A stretch of 64,000 bases of DNA from Megalopta genalis (GCF_051020955.1 NW_027477088.1:1-64000); one strand, 5' to 3'. Positions 27,101 through 43,299 are shown, counted from the stretch's first letter. Notes: a model not told the origin generated them from the sequence alone. A program made the numbers and translations.

Positions 27101-30100
27101 AATGCGATGTAGATTGTTTAGATTCAAATCCATGCGAAACAAATGATTTAGCTTCAAATACTTGCGATATAAGTAATATAGCTTCAAATGCTGGCGAAAT
27201 AATCGAGTTAGCTTCAAATCCAAGCGAAACACATGATGTGGCTTCTAATCAATGCGGTGTAGAAGGAATAGCTTCAAATCCAGGCGAAACAAATGATTTA
27301 GCTTCAAATACTTGTCAAACAAACGAGTTAGCTTCAAATGCATGCGAAACACATGATTTAGCTTCAAATAAATGCGATGTAGAAAGTTTAGCTTTAAATC
27401 CATGCGAAACAAATGATTTTGCTTCATATACTTGCGATATAAGAGATATAGCTACAAATGCCGGCGAAATAAACGAGTTAGCTTCAAATCCATGCGAAAC
27501 ACATGATGTTGCTTCAAATCAATGCGATGTAGATTGTTCAGCTTCAAATCCACGCGGAACAAATGATTTAGATTCAAATACTGGCGATATAAGTAATATA
27601 GCTTCCAATGCTGGCGAAATAACCGAGTTAGCTTCAAATGCATGCGAAACACATGATGTAGCTTCAAATCAATGCGATATATAATGTTTAGCTTCAAATC
27701 CATGCGAAACAAATGATTTAGCTTCAAATACTTGCGATATAAGTGATATAGTTTCAAATGCTGGCGAAATAAACGGGTTAGCTTCAAATCCATTCGAAAC
27801 ACATGATGTAGCTCCAAATCAATGCGATGTAGATTGCTTAGCTTCAAATCCATGCGAAACAAATGATTTAGCTTCAAATATTTCCGATATAAGTAATATA
27901 GCTTCAAATGCTGGCGAAATAATCGAATAGCTTCAAATCCAAGCGAAACACATGATGTAGCTTCAAATCAATGCGATGTAGAAGGAATAGCTTCAAATCC
28001 AGGCGAAACAAATGATTTAGCTTCAAATACTTGTCAAACAAGCGATTTAACTTCAAATCCATGCGAAACACTTGATGTAGCTTCAAATCAGTGCGATGTA
28101 GAATGATTAGCTTCAAATCCATGCGAAACACATGATGTAGCTTCAAATCAATGCGATGTATAATGTTTAGCTTCAAATCCGTGCGAAACAAATGATTTAG
28201 CTTCAAATACTTGCGATATAATTGATATAGCATCAAATGCTAGCGAAATAAACGAGTCACCTTCAAATCCATGCGAAACACATGATGTAGCTTCAAATCA
28301 ATGCGATATTGAAGGTTTTACTTCAAATCCACGCGAAACAAATGATTTAGCTTCAAATACTTGCGATATAAGTGATATAGTTTCAAATGCTGGCGAAATA
28401 ATCGAGTTAGCTTCAAATCCATGCGAAACATATGATGTAGCTTCAAATCAATGCGATGTAGATTGTTTAGCTTCAAATCCATGCGAAACAAATGATTTAG
28501 CTTCAAATACTTGCGATATAAGTGATATAGTTTCAAGTGCTGGCGAAATATACGAGTTAGCTTCAAGTCCATTCGAAACACATGATGTAGCTTCAAATCA
28601 ATGCGATGTAGATTGCTTAGCTTCAAATCCATGCGAAACAAATGATTTAGCTTCAAATACTTGCGACATATGTGATATAGCTTCAAATGCAGGCGAAATA
28701 AACGATTTAGCTTCAAATCCATGGGGAACATATGATGTAGCTTCAAAACAATGCAATGTGTAAGGTTTAGCTTCAAATGAATGCGATGTATGAGGTTTAG
28801 CTTCAAATCCATGCGAAACAAATGATTTAGCTTCAAATACTTGCGATATAAGTGATATAGCTTCAAATGATGGCGAAATAAACGAGTTAGCAGAAAATCC
28901 ATGCGAAACACATGATTTAGTTTCAAATCAATGCGATGTTGATGGTTTAGCTTCAAATCCACGCGAAACAAATGATTTAGCTTCAAATACTTGCGATATA
29001 AGTGATATAGCTTCAAATGCTGGTGAAATAAACGAGTTAACTTCAAATCAATGCGAAACACATGATATAGCTTCAAATCAATGCGATGTAGAAGGTTTAG
29101 CTTCAAATCCATGCGACACAAATGATTTAGCTTCAAGTACTTGCGATATAAGTGATATAGCTTCAAATGCTGGTGAAATAAACGAGTTAACTTCAAATCC
29201 ATGCGAAACACTTGAAGTAGCTTCAAATCAATGCGATTTAGAAAGATTAGCTTCAAATCCATGCGAAACACATGATGTAGCTTCAAATCAATGCGATGTA
29301 TAATGTTTAGCTTCAAATCCGTGCGAAACAAATGATTTAGCTTCAAATACTTGCGATATAAGTGATGTAGCTTCAAATGCTGGCGAAATAAACGAGTTAC
29401 CTTCAAATCCATGCGAAACACATGATGTAGCTACAAATCAATGCGATGTAGATTGTTTGATTCAAATCCATGCGAAACAAATGATTTAGCTTCAAATACT
29501 TGCGATATAAGTAATATAGCTTCAAATGCTGGCGAAATAATCGAGTTAGCTTCAAATCCAAGCGAAACACATGATGTAGCTTCTAATCAATGCGGTGTAG
29601 AAGGAATAGCTTCAAATCCAGGCGAAACAAATGATTTAGCTTCAAATACTTGTCAAACAAACGAGTTAGCTTCAAATGCATGCGAAACACATGATTTAGC
29701 TTCAAATAAGTGCGATGTAGAAAGTTTAGCTTTAAATCCATGCGAAACACATGATTAAGCTTCAAATGCATGCGATAAACATGATTTAGGTTCAAATTCA
29801 TGGCAAAAACATGGATCAGCTGAAAATTCATGCGAAGCACGTGATTTAGCTTCAAACTCATGCGATACAAATGATGTAGCTTCAAATACTTGCGATATAA
29901 GTGATATAGCTTCAAATGCTGGCGAAATAAACGAGTTAGCTTCAAATCCATTTGAAACACATGATGTAGCTTCAAATCAATGCGATGTAGATTGTTTAGC
30001 TTCAAATCCATGCGAAACAAATGATTTTGCTTCAAATACTTGCGATATAAGTGATATAGCTACAAATGCCGGCGAAATAAACGAGTTAGCTTCAAATCCA

Positions 30101-31119
30101 TGCGAAAAACATGATGTTGCTTCAAATCAATGCGATGTAGATTGTTTAGCTTCAAATCCACGCGGAACAAATGATTTAGATTCAAATACTGGCGATATAA
30201 GTAATATAGCTTCCAATGCTGGCGAAATAACCGAGTTAGCTTCAAATGCATGCGAAACACATGATGTAGCTTCAAATCAATGCGATATATAATGTTTAGC
30301 TTCAAATCCATGCGAAACAAATGATTTAGCTTCAAATACTTGCGATATAAGTGATATAGTTTCAAATGCTGGCGAAATAAACGGGGTAGCTTCAAATCCA
30401 TGCGAAACAAATGATTTAGCTTCAAATATTTCCGATATAAGTAATATAGCTTCAAATGCTGGCGAAATAATCGAATAGCTTCAAATCCAAGCGAAACACA
30501 TGATGTAGCTTCAAATCAATGCGATGTAGAAGGAATAGCTTCAAATCCAGGCGAAACAAATGATTTAGATTCAAATACTGGCGATATAAGTAATATAGCT
30601 TCCAATGCTGGCGAAATAACCGAGTTAGCTTCAAATGCATGCGAAACACATGATGTAGCTTCAAATCAATGCGATATATAATGTTTAGCTTCAAATCCAT
30701 GCGAAACAAATGATTTAGCTTCAAATACTTGCGATATAAGTGATATAGTTTCAAATGCTGGCGAAATAAACGGGGTAGCTTCAAATCCATTCGAAACACA
30801 TGATGTAGCTCCAAATCAATGCGATGTAGATTGCTTAGCTTCAAATCCATGCGAAACAAATGATTTAGCTTCAAATATTTCCGATATAAGTAATATAGCT
30901 TCAAATGCTGGCGAAATAATCGAATAGCTTCAAATCCAAGCAAAACACATGATGTAGCTTCAAATCAATGCGATGTAGAAGGAATAGCTTCAAATCCAGG
31001 CGAAACAAATGATTTAGCTTCAAATACTTGTCAAACAAGCGATTTAACTTCAAATCCATGCGAAACACTTGATGTAGCTTCAAATCAATGCGATGTAGAA
31101 AGATTAGCTTCAAATCCAT

Positions 31120-32090
31120 GCGAAACACATGATGTAGCTTCAAATCAATGCGATGTATAATGTTTAGCTTCAAATCCGTGCGAAACAAATGATTTAGCTT
31201 CAAATACTTGCGATATAATTGATATAGCATCAAATGCTAGCGAAATAAACGAGTCACCTTCAAATCCATGCGAAACACATGATGTAGCTTCAAATCAATG
31301 CGATATTGAAGGTTTTCCTTCAAATCCACGCGAAACAAATGATTTAGCTTCAAATACTTGCGATAGAAGTGATATAGTTTCAAATGCTGGCGAAATAATC
31401 GAGTTAGCTTCAAATCCATGCGAAACATATGATGTAGCTTCAAATCAATGCGATGTAGATTGTTTAGCTTCAAATCCATGCGAAACAAATGATTTAGCTT
31501 CAAATACTTGCGATATAAGTGATATAGCTACAAATGCCGGCGAAATAAACGAGTTAGCTTCAAATCCATTCGAAACACATGATGTAGCTTCAAATCAATG
31601 CGATGTAGATTGTTTAGCTTCAAATCCATGCGAAACAAACGAGTTGGCTTCAAATCCATGCGAAACACATTATGTAGCATCAAATCAATGCGATGTAGAA
31701 GGTTTAGCTTCAAATCCATGCGAAACGAATGATTTAGCTACAAATACTTGCGATATAAGTGACATAGCTTCAAATGCAGGCGAAACGAACGAGTTAGCTT
31801 CAAATCCATGCGAAACACATGATGTAGCTTCAAATCAATGCGATGTAGGAGGTTTAGCTTCAAATCCATGCGAAACACATGATGTAACTTCAAATCAATA
31901 GAATGTAGAAGGTTTGGCTTGAAATCCATGTGAAACAAATGATATAGCTTCAAATTCATGCGATGTAGAAGGTTTAGCTTCAAATCCATGCGAAAGAAAT
32001 GCTTTAGCTTCAAATATTTGCGATATAAGTGATATAGCTACAAATGCTAGCGAAATAAACGAGTTAGCTTCAAATCCATGCGAAACACAT
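31120..32090. repeat. 4,349-bp offset duplication, copy 1
   Basis: This stretch matches 35,469-36,439. It shares 'gacatagc', 'gatgtaggagg', the unusual 'caatagaatg', 'tggcttgaaatcc' and 'gcgaaagaaatgc'. A third, shorter relative lies at about 45,110-45,430. To its left the 35-kb copy lacks 60 bp (an A-B pair) present here. Confidence 0.87.
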
Positions 32091-35000
32091 GATGTAGCTT
32101 CAAATCAATGCGATGTAGATTGTTTAGCTTCAAATCCACGCGGAACAAATGATTTAGCTTCACATACTTGCGATATAAGTGATATAGTTTCAAATGCTGG
32201 CGAAATAAACGAGTTACCTTCAAATCCATGCGAAACACATGATATAGCTTCAAATCAATGCGATGTAGAAGGTTTAGCTTCAAATCCATGCCAAACAAAT
32301 GATTTATCTTCAAATACTTGCGATATAAGGGATATAGCTTCAAATGCTGGCGAAATAAACGAGTTAGCTTCAAATCCTTTCGAAACACATGATGTAGCTT
32401 CAAATCAATGCGATGTAGATTGTTTAGCTTCAAATCCGTGCGAAACAAACGAGTTGGCTTCAAATCCATGCGAATCACATAATTTAGCTTCAAATTCATG
32501 CGAAACAAATGATTTAGCTTCAAATACTTGCGATATAAGTGATATAGCTTCAAATGATGGCGAAATAAACGTGTTAGCTGAAAATCCATGCGAAACACAT
32601 GATTTAGTTTCAAATCAATGCGATGTAGCTGGTTTAGATTCAAATCCATGCGAAACAAATGATTTAGCTTCAAATACTTGCGATATAAGTGATATAGCTT
32701 CAAATTCTGGAGAAATAAACGAGTTAGCTTCAAATCCATGCGAAACACATGATGTAGCTTCAAATCAGTGCGATGTAGATTGTTTAGCTTCAAATCCATG
32801 CGGAACAATCGATTTAGCTTCAAATACTTGCGATATATGTGATATAGCTTCAAATGCAAGCGAAATAAACGATTTAGCTTCAAATCCATGGGGAACATAT
32901 GATGTATCTTCAAATCAATGCAATGTGTAAGGTTTAGCTTCAAATGAATGCGATGTATAAGGTTTAGCTTCAAATCCATGCGAAACAAATGATTTAGCTT
33001 CAAATACTTGCGATATAAGTGATATAGCTTCAAATGATGGCGAAATAAACGAGTTAGCAGAAAATCCATGCGAAACACATGATTTAGTTTCAAATCAATG
33101 CGATGTTGATGGTTAAGCTTTTAATCCACGCGAAACAAATGATTTAGCTTCAAATACTTGCGGTATAAGTGATATAGTTTCAAATGCTGACGAAATAATC
33201 GAGTTAGCTTCAAATCCATGAGAAACATATGACGTAGATTCAAATCAATGCGATGTAGAAGGTTTGGCTTCAGATCCATGCGAATCACATAATTTAGCTT
33301 CAAATTTATGCGAAACACATGGTTTAGCTTCAAATTCATGCGAAACAGATGATATATCTTCAAATACTTGCGATATATGTGATATTGCTTCAAATGCAGC
33401 CGAAACGAACGAGTTAGCTTCAAATCCATGCGAAACACATGATGTAGCTTCAAATGAATGCGATGTTGAAGGTTTAGCTTCAAATCAATGCGATGTTGAA
33501 GGTTTAGCTTCAAATCCACGCGAAACAAATGATTTAGCTTCAAATACTTGCGATATAAGTGATATAGTTTCAAATGCTGACGAAATAATCGAGTTAACTT
33601 CAAATCAATGCGAAACACATGATATAGCTTCAAATCAATGCGATGTAGAAGGTTTTGTTTCAAATCCATGCGAAACAAATGATTTAGCTTCAAATACTTG
33701 CGATATAAGTAATAAAGATTCAACTGCTGGCGAAATAATCTAGTTAGCTTCAAATCCAAGTGAAACAAATGATGTAGCATCAAACCATTGCGATGTAGAA
33801 GGATTAGCTTCAAATCAATGCGATGTATAATGTTTAGCTTCAAATCCGTGCGAAACAAATGATTTAGCTTCAAATACTTGCGATATAATTGATATAGCAT
33901 CAAATGCTAGCGAAATAAACGAGTCACCATCAAATCCATGCGAAACACATGATGTAGCTTCAAATCAATGCGATATTGAAGGTTTTACTTCAAATCCACG
34001 CGAAACAAATGATTTAGCTTCAAATACTTGCGATATAAGTGATATAGTTTCAAATGCTGGCGAAATAATCGAGTTAGCTTCAAATCCATGCGAAACATAT
34101 GATGTAGCTTCAAATCAATGCGATTTAGAAAGATTAGCTTCAAATCCATGCGAAACACATGATGTAGCTTCAAATCAATGCGATGTATAATGTTTAGCTT
34201 CAAATCCGTGCGAAACAAATGATTTAGCTTCAAATACTTGCGATATAAGTGATATAGCTTCAAATGCGGGCGAAATAAACGAGTTACCTTCAAATCCATG
34301 CGAAACACATGATGTAGCTACAAATCAATGCGATGTATATTGTTTAGATTCAAATCCATGCGAAACAAATGATTTAGCTTCAAATACTTGCGATATAAGT
34401 AATATAGCTTCAAATGCTGGCGAAATAATCGAGTTAGCTTCAAATCCAAGCGAAACACATGATGTAGCTTCTAATCAATGCGGTGTAGAAGGAATAGCTT
34501 CAAATCCAGGCGAAACAAATGATTTAGCTTCAAATACTTGTCAAACAAACGAGTTAGCTTCAAATGCATGCGAAACACATGATTTAGCTTCAAATAAATG
34601 CGATGTAGAAAGTTTAGCTTTAAATCCATGCGAAACACATGATTAAGCTTCAAATGCATGCGATAAACATGATTTAGGTTCAAATTCATTGCAAAAACAT
34701 GGATCAGCTGAAAATTCATGCGAAGCAGGTGATTTAGCTTCAAACTCATGCGATACAAATGATGTAGCTTCAAATACTTGCGATATAAGTGATATAGCTT
34801 CAAATGCTGTCGAAATAAACGAGTTAGCTTCAAATCCATTTGAAACACATGATGTAGCTTCAAATCAATGCGATGTAGATTGATTAGCTTCAAATCCATG
34901 CGAAACACATGATGTTGCTTCAAATCAATGCGATGTAGATTGTTTAGCTTCAAATCCACGCGGAACAAATGATTTAGATTCAAATACTGGCGATATAAGT

Positions 35001-35468
35001 AATATAGCTTCCAATGCTGGCGAAATAACCGAGTTAGCTTCAAATGCATGCGAAACACATGATGTAGCTTCAAATCAATGCGATATATAATGTTTAGCTT
35101 CAAATCCATGCGAAACAAATGATTTAGCTTCAAATACTTGCGATATAAGTGATATAGTTTCAAATGCTGGCGAAATAAACGGGGTAGCTTCAAATCCATT
35201 CGAAACACATGATGTAGCTCCAAATCAATGCGATGTAGATTGCTTAGCTTCAAATCCATGCGAAACAAATGATTTAGCTTCAAATATTTCCGATATAAGT
35301 AATATAGCTACAAATGCTGGCGAAATAATCGAATAGCTTCAAATCCAAGCGAAACACATGATATAGCTTCAAATCAATGCGATGTAGAAGGAATAGCTTC
35401 AAATCCAGGCGAAACAAATGATTTAGCTTCAAATACTTGTCAAACAAGCGATTTAACTTCAAATCCAT

Positions 35469-36439
35469 GCGAAACACTTGATGTAGCTTCAAATCAATGC
35501 GATGTATAATGTTTAGCTTCAAATCCGTGCGAAACAAATGATTTAGCTTCAAATACTTGCGATATAATTGATATAGCATCAAATGCTAGCGAAATAAACG
35601 AGTCACCTTCAAATCCATGCGAAACACATGATGTAGCTTCAAATCAATGCGATATTGAAGGTTTTACTTCAAATCCACGCGAAACAAATGATTTAGCTTC
35701 AAATACTTGCGATATAAGTGATATAGTTTCAAATGCTGGCGAAATAATCGAGTTAGCTTCAAATCCATGCGAAACATATGATGTAGCTTCAAATCAATGC
35801 GATGTAGATTGTTTAGCTTCAAATCCATGCGAAACAAATGATTTAGCTTCAAATACTTGCGATATAAGTGATATAGCTACAAATGCCGGCGAAATAAACG
35901 AGTTAGCTTCAAATCCATTCGAAACACATGATGTAGCTTCAAATCAATGCGATGTAGATTGTTTAGCTTCAAATCCATGCGAAACAAACGAGTTGGCTTC
36001 AAATCCATGCGAAACACATTATGTAGCATCAAATCAATGCGATGTAGAAGGTTTAGCTTCAAATCCATGCGAAACGAATGATTTAGCTACAAATACTTGC
36101 GATATAAGTGACATAGCTTCAAATGCAGGCGAAACGAACGAGTTAGCTTCAAATCCATGCGAAACACATGATGTAGCTTCAAATCAATGCGATGTAGGAG
36201 GTTTAGCTTCAAATCCATGCGAAACACATGATGTAACTTCAAATCAATAGAATGTAGAAGGTTTGGCTTGAAATCCATGTGAAACAAATGATATAGCTTC
36301 AAATTCATGCGATGTAGAAGGTTTAGTTTCAAATCCATGCGAAAGAAATGCTTTAGCTTCAAATATTTGCGATATAAGTGATATAGCTACAAATGCTGGC
36401 GAAATAAACGAGTTAGCTTCAAATCCATGCGAAACACAT
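35469..36439. repeat. 4,349-bp offset duplication, copy 2
   Basis: This is the second copy of 31,120-32,090. At its right edge it switches within one monomer from 'catgatgtagc' to 'catgattaagc' and enters the divergent marker block. This is a visible recombination junction between two kinds of neighbouring segment. Confidence 0.85.
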
Positions 36440-39180
36440 GATTAAGCTTCAAATGCATGCGATAAACATGATTTAGGTTCACATTCATGGCAAAAACATG
36501 GATCAGCTGAAAATTCATGCGAAGCACGTGATTTAGCTTCAAACTCATGCGATACAAATGATGTAGCTTCAAATACTTGCGATATAAGTGATATAGCTTC
36601 AAATGCTGGCGAAATAAACGAGTTAGCTTCAAATCCATTTGAAACACATGATGTAGCTTCAAATCAATGCGATGTAGATTGTTTAGCTTTAAATCCATGC
36701 GAAACAAATGATTTTGCTTCATATACTTGCGATATAAGTGATATAGCTACAAATGCCGGCGAAATAAACGAGTTAGCTTCAAATCCATGCGAAACACATG
36801 ATGTAGCTTCAAATCAATGCGATGTATAATGTTTAGCTTCAAATCCGTGCGAAACAAATGATTTAGCTTCAAATACTTGCGATATAATTGATATAGCATC
36901 AAATGCTAGCGAAATAAACGAGTCACCTTCAAATCCATGCGAAACACATGATGTAGCTTCAAATCAATGCGATATTGAAGGTTTTACTTCAAATCCACGC
37001 GAAACAAATGATTTAGCTTCAAATACTTGCGATATAAGTGATATAGTTTCAAATGCTGGCGAAATAATCGAGTTAGCTTCAAATCCATGCGAAACATATG
37101 ATGTAGCTTCAAATCAATGCGATGTAGATTGTTTAGCTTCAAATCCATGCGAAACAAATGATTTAGCTTCAAATACTTGCGATATAAGTGATATAGCTAC
37201 AAATGCCGGCGAAATAAACGAGTTAGCTTCAAATCAATGCGAAACACATGATGTAGCTTCAAATCAATGCGATATATAATGTTTAGCTTCAAATCCATGC
37301 GAAACAAATGATTTAGCATCAAATACTTGCGATATAAGTGATATAGTTTCAAATGCTGGCGAAATAAACGGGTTAGCTTCAAATCCATTCGAAACACATG
37401 ATGTAGCTCCAAATCAATGCGATGTAGATTGCTTAGCTTCAAATCCATGCGAAACAAATGATTTAGCTTCAAATATTTCCGATATAAGTAATATAGCTTC
37501 AAATGCTGGCGAAATAATCGAATAGCTTCAAATCCAAGCGAAACACATGATGTAGCTTCAAATCAATGCGATGTAGAAGGAATAGCTTCAAATCCAGGCG
37601 AAACAAATGATTTAGCTTCAAATACTTGTCAAACAAGCGATTTAACTTCAAATCCATGCGAAACACTTGATGTAGCTTCAAATCAGTGCGATGTAGAAAG
37701 ATTAGCTTCAAATCCATGCGAAACACATGATGTAGCTTCAAATCAATGCGATGTATAATGTTTAGCTTCAAATCCGTGCGAAACAAATGATTTAGCTTCA
37801 AATACTTGCGATATAATTGATATAGCATCAAATGCTAGCGAAATAAACGAGTCACCTTCAAATCCATGCGAAACACATGATGTAGCTTCAAATCAATGCG
37901 ATATTGAAGGTTTTACTTCAAATCCACGCGAAACAAATGATTTAGCTTCAAATACTTGCGATATAAGTGATATAGTTTCAAATGCTGGCGAAATAATCGA
38001 GTTAGCTTCAAATCCATGCGAAACATATGATGTAGCTTCAAATCAATGCGATGTAGATTGTTTAGCTTCAAATCCATGCGAAACAAATGATTTAGCTTCA
38101 AATACTTGCGATATAAGTGATATAGCTACAAATGCCGGCGAAATAAACGAGTTAGCTTCAAATCAATGCGAAACACATGATGTAGCTTCAAATCAATGCG
38201 ATATATAATGTTTAGCTTCAAATCCATGCGAAACAAATGATTTAGCTTCAAATACTTGCGATATAAGTGATATAGCTTCAAATGATGGCGAAATAAACGA
38301 GTTAGCAGAAAATCCATGCGAAACACATTATTTAGTTTCAAATCAATGCGATGTTGATGGTTTAGCTTCAAATCCACGCGAAACAAATGATTTAGCTTCA
38401 AATACTTGCGATATAAGTGATATAGCTTCAAATGCTGGTGAAATAAACGAGTTAACTTCAAATCAATGCGAAACACATGATATAGCTTCAAATCAATGCG
38501 ATGTAGAAGGTTTAGCTTCAAATCCATGCGACACAAATGATTTAGCTTCAAGTACTTGCGATATAAGTGATATAGCTTCAAATGCTGGTGAAATAAACGA
38601 GTTAACTTCAAATCCATGCGAAACACTTGAAGTAGCTTCAAATCAATGCGATTTAGAAAGATTAGCTTCAAATCCATGCGAAACACATGATGTAGCTTCA
38701 AATCAATGCGATGTATAATGTTTAGCTTCAAATCCGTGCGAAACAAATGATTTAGCTTCAAATACTTGCGATATAAGTAATATAGCTTCAAATGCTGGCG
38801 AAATAATCGAGTTAGCTTCAAATCCAAGCGAAACACATGATGTAGCTTCTAATCAATGCGGTGTAGAAGGAATAGCTTCAAATCCAGGCGAAACAAATGA
38901 TTTAGCTTCAAATACTTGTCAAACAAACGAGTTAGCTTCAAATGCATGCGAAACACATGATTTAGCTTCAAATAAGTGCGATGTAGAAAGTTTAGCTTTA
39001 AATCCATGCGAAACACATGATTAAGCTTCAAATGCATGCGATAAACATGATTTAGGTTCAAATTCATGGCAAAAACATGGATCAGCTGAAAATTCATGCG
39101 AAGCACGTGATTTAGCTTCAAACTCATGCGATACAAATGATGTAGCTTCAAATACTTGCGATATAAGTGATATAGCTTCA

Positions 39181-40458
39181 AATGCTAGCGAAATAAACGA
39201 GTCACCTTCAAATCCATGCGAAACACATGATGTAGCTTCAAATCAATGCGATATTGAAGGTTTTACTTCAAATCCACGCGAAACAAATGATTTAGCTTCA
39301 AATACTTGCGATATAAGTGATATAGTTTCAAATGCTGGCGAAATAATCGAGTTAGATTCAAATCCATGCGAAACATATGATGTAGCTTCAAATCAATGCG
39401 ATGTAGATTGTTTAGCTTCAAATCCATGCGAAACAAATGATTTAGCTTCAAATACTTGCGATATAAGTGATATAGCTACAAATGCCGGCGAAATAAACGA
39501 GTTAGCTTCAAATCAATGCGAAACACATGATGTAGCTTCAAATCAATGCGATATATAATGTTTAGCTTCAAATCCATGCGAAACAAATGATTTAGCATCA
39601 AATACTTGCGATATATGTGATATAGTTTCAAATGCTGGCGAAATAAACGGGTTAGCTTCAAGTCCATTCGAAACACATGATGTAGCTTCAAATCAATGCG
39701 ATGTAGATTGCTTAGCTTCAAATCCATGCGAAACAAATGATTTAGCTTCAAATACTTGCGATATATGTGATATAGCTTCAAATGCAGGCGAAATAAACGA
39801 TTTAGCTTCAAATCCATGGGGAACATATGATGTAGCTTCAAAACAATGCAATGTGTAAGGTTTAGCTTCAAATGAATGCGATGTATAAGGTTTAGCTTCA
39901 AATCCATGCGAAACAAATGATTTAGCTTCAAATACTTGCGATATAAGTGATATAGCTTCAAATGATGGCGAAATAAACGAGTTAGCAGAAAATCCATGCG
40001 AAACACATTATTTAGTTTCAAAACAATGCGATGTTGATGGTTTAGCTTCAAATCCACGCGAAACAAATGATTTAGCTTCAAATACTTGCGATATAAGTGA
40101 TATAGCTTCAAATGCTGGTGAAATAAACGAGTTAACTTCAAATCAATGCGAATCACATGATATAGCTTCAAATCAATGCGATGTAGAAGGTTTAGCTTCA
40201 AATCCATGCGACACAAATGATTTAGCTTCAAGTACTTGCGATATAAGTGATATAGCTTCAAATGCTGGTGAAATAAACGAGTTAACTTCAAATCCATGCG
40301 AAACACTTGAAGTAGCTTCAAATCAATGCGATTTAGAAAGATTAGCTTCAAATCCATGCGAAACACATGATGTAGCTTCAAATCAATGCGATGTATAATG
40401 TTTAGCTTCAAATCCGTGCGAAACAAATGATTTAGCTTCAAATACTTGCGATATAAGT
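39181..40458. repeat. 2,309-bp offset duplication, copy 1
   Basis: This stretch matches 41,490-42,767. Shared features include 'aatgctagc', 'gatattgaagg', 'caatgcaatgtgtaagg', 'gttagcagaaaatcc' and 'cacattatttag'. Similar starts lie near 36,900 and 37,840, so the same front part occurs four times within 5 kb with different downstream joins. Confidence 0.86.
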
Positions 40459-41489
40459 GATATAGCTTCAAATGCTGGCGAAATAAACGAGTTACCTTCA
40501 AATCCATGCGAAACACATGATGTAGCTACAAATCAATGCGATGTAGATTGTTTAGATTCAAATCCATGCGAAACAAATGATTTAGCTTCAAATACTTGCG
40601 ATATAAGTAATATAGCTTCAAATGCTGGCGAAATAATCGAGTTAGCTTCAAATCCAAGCGAAACACATGATGTAGCTTCTAATCAATGCGGTGTAGAAGG
40701 AATAGCTTCAAATCCAGGCGAAACAAATGATTTAGCTTCAAATACTTGTCAAACAAACGAGTTAGCTTCAAATGCATGCGAAACACATGATTTAGATTCA
40801 AATAAGTGCGATGTAGAAAGTTTAGCTTTAAATCCATGCGAAACACATGATTAAGCTTCAAATGCATGCGATAAACATGATTTAGGTTCAAATTCATGGC
40901 AAAAACATGGATCAGCTGAAAATTCATGCGAAGCACGTGATTTAGCTTCAAACTCATGCGATACAAATGATGTAGCTTCAAATACTTGCGATATAAGTGA
41001 TATAGCTTCAAATGCTGGCGAAATAAACGAGTTAGCTTCAAATCCATTTGAAACACTTGATGTAGCTTCAAATCAATGCGATGTAGATTGTTTTGCTTCA
41101 AATCCATGCGAAACAAATGATTTAGCTTCAAATATTTCCGATATAAGTAATATAGCTTCAAATGCTGGCGAAATAATCGAATAGCTTCAAATCCAAGCGA
41201 AACACATGATGTAGCTTCAAATCAATGCGATGTAGAAGGAATAGCTTCAAATCCAGGCGAAACAAATGATTTAGCTTCAAATACTTGTCAAACAAGCGAT
41301 TTAACTTCAAATCCATGCGAAACACTTGATGTAGCTTCAAATCAGTGCGATGTAGAAAGATTAGCTTCAAATCCATGCGAAACACATGATGTAGCTTCAA
41401 ATCAATGCGATGTATAATGTTTAGCTTCAAATCCGTGCGAAACAAATGATTTAGCTTCAAATACTTGCGATATAATTGATATAGCATCA

Positions 41490-42767
41490 AATGCTAGCGA
41501 AATAAACGAGTCACCTTCAAATCCATGCGAAACACATGATGTAGCTTCAAATCAATGCGATATTGAAGGTTTTACTTCAAATCCGCGCGAAACAAATGAT
41601 TTAGCTTCAAATACTTGCGATATAAGTGATATAGTTTCAAATGCTGGCGAAATAATCGAGTTAGCTTCAAATCCATGCGAAACATATGATGTAGCTTCAA
41701 ATCAATGCGATGTAGATTGTTTAGCTTCAAATCCATGCGAAACAAATGATTTAGCTTCAAATACTTGCGATATAAGTGATATAGCTACAAATGCCGGCGA
41801 AATAAACGAGTTAGCTTCAAATCAATGCGAAACACATGATGTAGCTTCAAATCAATGCGATATATAATGTTTAGCTTCAAATCCATGCGAAACAAATGAT
41901 TTAGCATCAAATACTTGCGATATAAGTGATATAGTTTCAAATGCTGGCGAAATAAACGGGTTAGCTTCAAGTCCATTCGAAACACATGATGTAGCTTCAA
42001 ATCAATGCGATGTAGATTGCTTAGCTTCAAATCCATGCGAAACAAATGATTTAGCTTCAAATACTTGCGATATATGTGATATAGCTTCAAATGCAGGCGA
42101 AATAAACGATTTAGCTTCAAATCCATGGGGAACATATGATGTAGCTTCAAAACAATGCAATGTGTAAGGTTTAGCTTCAAATGAATGCGATGTATAAGGT
42201 TTAACTTCAAATCCATGCGAAACAAATGATTTAGCTTCAAATACTTGCGATATAAGTGATATAGCTTCAAATGATGGCGAAATAAACGAGTTAGCAGAAA
42301 ATCCATGCGAAACACATTATTTAGTTTCAAATCAATGCGATGTTGATGGTTTAGCTTCAACTCCACGCGAAACAAATGATTTAGCTTCAAATACTTGCGA
42401 TATAAGTGATATAGCTTCAAATGCTGGTGAAATAAACGAGTTAACTTCAAATCAATGCGAATCACATGATATAGCTTCAAATCAATGCGATGTAGAAGGT
42501 TTAGCTTCAAATCCATGCGACACAAATGATTTAGCTTCAAGTACTTGCGATATAAGTGATATAGCTTCAAATGCTGGTGAAATAAACGAGTTAACTTCAA
42601 ATCCATGCGAAACACTTGAAGTAGCTTCAAATCAATGCGATTTAGAAAGATTAGCTTCAAATCCATGCGAAACACATGATGTAGCTTCAAATCAATGCGA
42701 TGTATAATGTTTAGCTTCAAATCCGTGCGAAACAAATGATTTAGCTTCAAATACTTGCGATATAAGT
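41490..42767. repeat. 2,309-bp offset duplication, copy 2
   Basis: This is the second copy of 39,181-40,458. Private differences include 'atccgcgcg' near 41,582, 'ggtttaacttc' near 42,200 and 'caactccacgc' near 42,360. It joins at the right to a monomer with 'gctacaaatgcc', where copy 1 continues with 'gcttcaaatgct'. Confidence 0.86.
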
Positions 42768-43299
42768 GATATAGCTACAAATGCCGGCGAAATAAACGAG
42801 TTAGCTTCAAATCAATGCGAAACACATGATGTAGCTTCAAATCAATGCGATATATAATGTTTAGCTTCGAATCCATGCGAAACAAATGATTTAGCTTCAA
42901 ATACTTGCGATATAAGTGATATAGTTTCAAGTGCTGGCGAAATATACGAGTTAGCTTCAAAACCATTCGAAACACATGATGTAGCTTCAAATCAATGCGA
43001 TGTAGATTGCTTAGCTTCAAATCCATGCGAAACAAATGATTTAGCTTCAAATACTTGCGATATAATTGATATAGCATCAAATCCTAGCGAAATAAACGAG
43101 TCACCTTCAAATCCATGCGAAACACATGACGTAGCTTCAAATCAATGCGATGTAGAAGGATTAGCTTCGAATCCATGCGAAACATATGATGTAGCTTCAA
43201 ATCAATGCGATGTAGAAGGTTTGGCTTCAGATCCATGCGAAACAAATGATTTAGCTTCAAGTACTTGCGATATAAGTGATATAGTTTCAAATGCTGGCG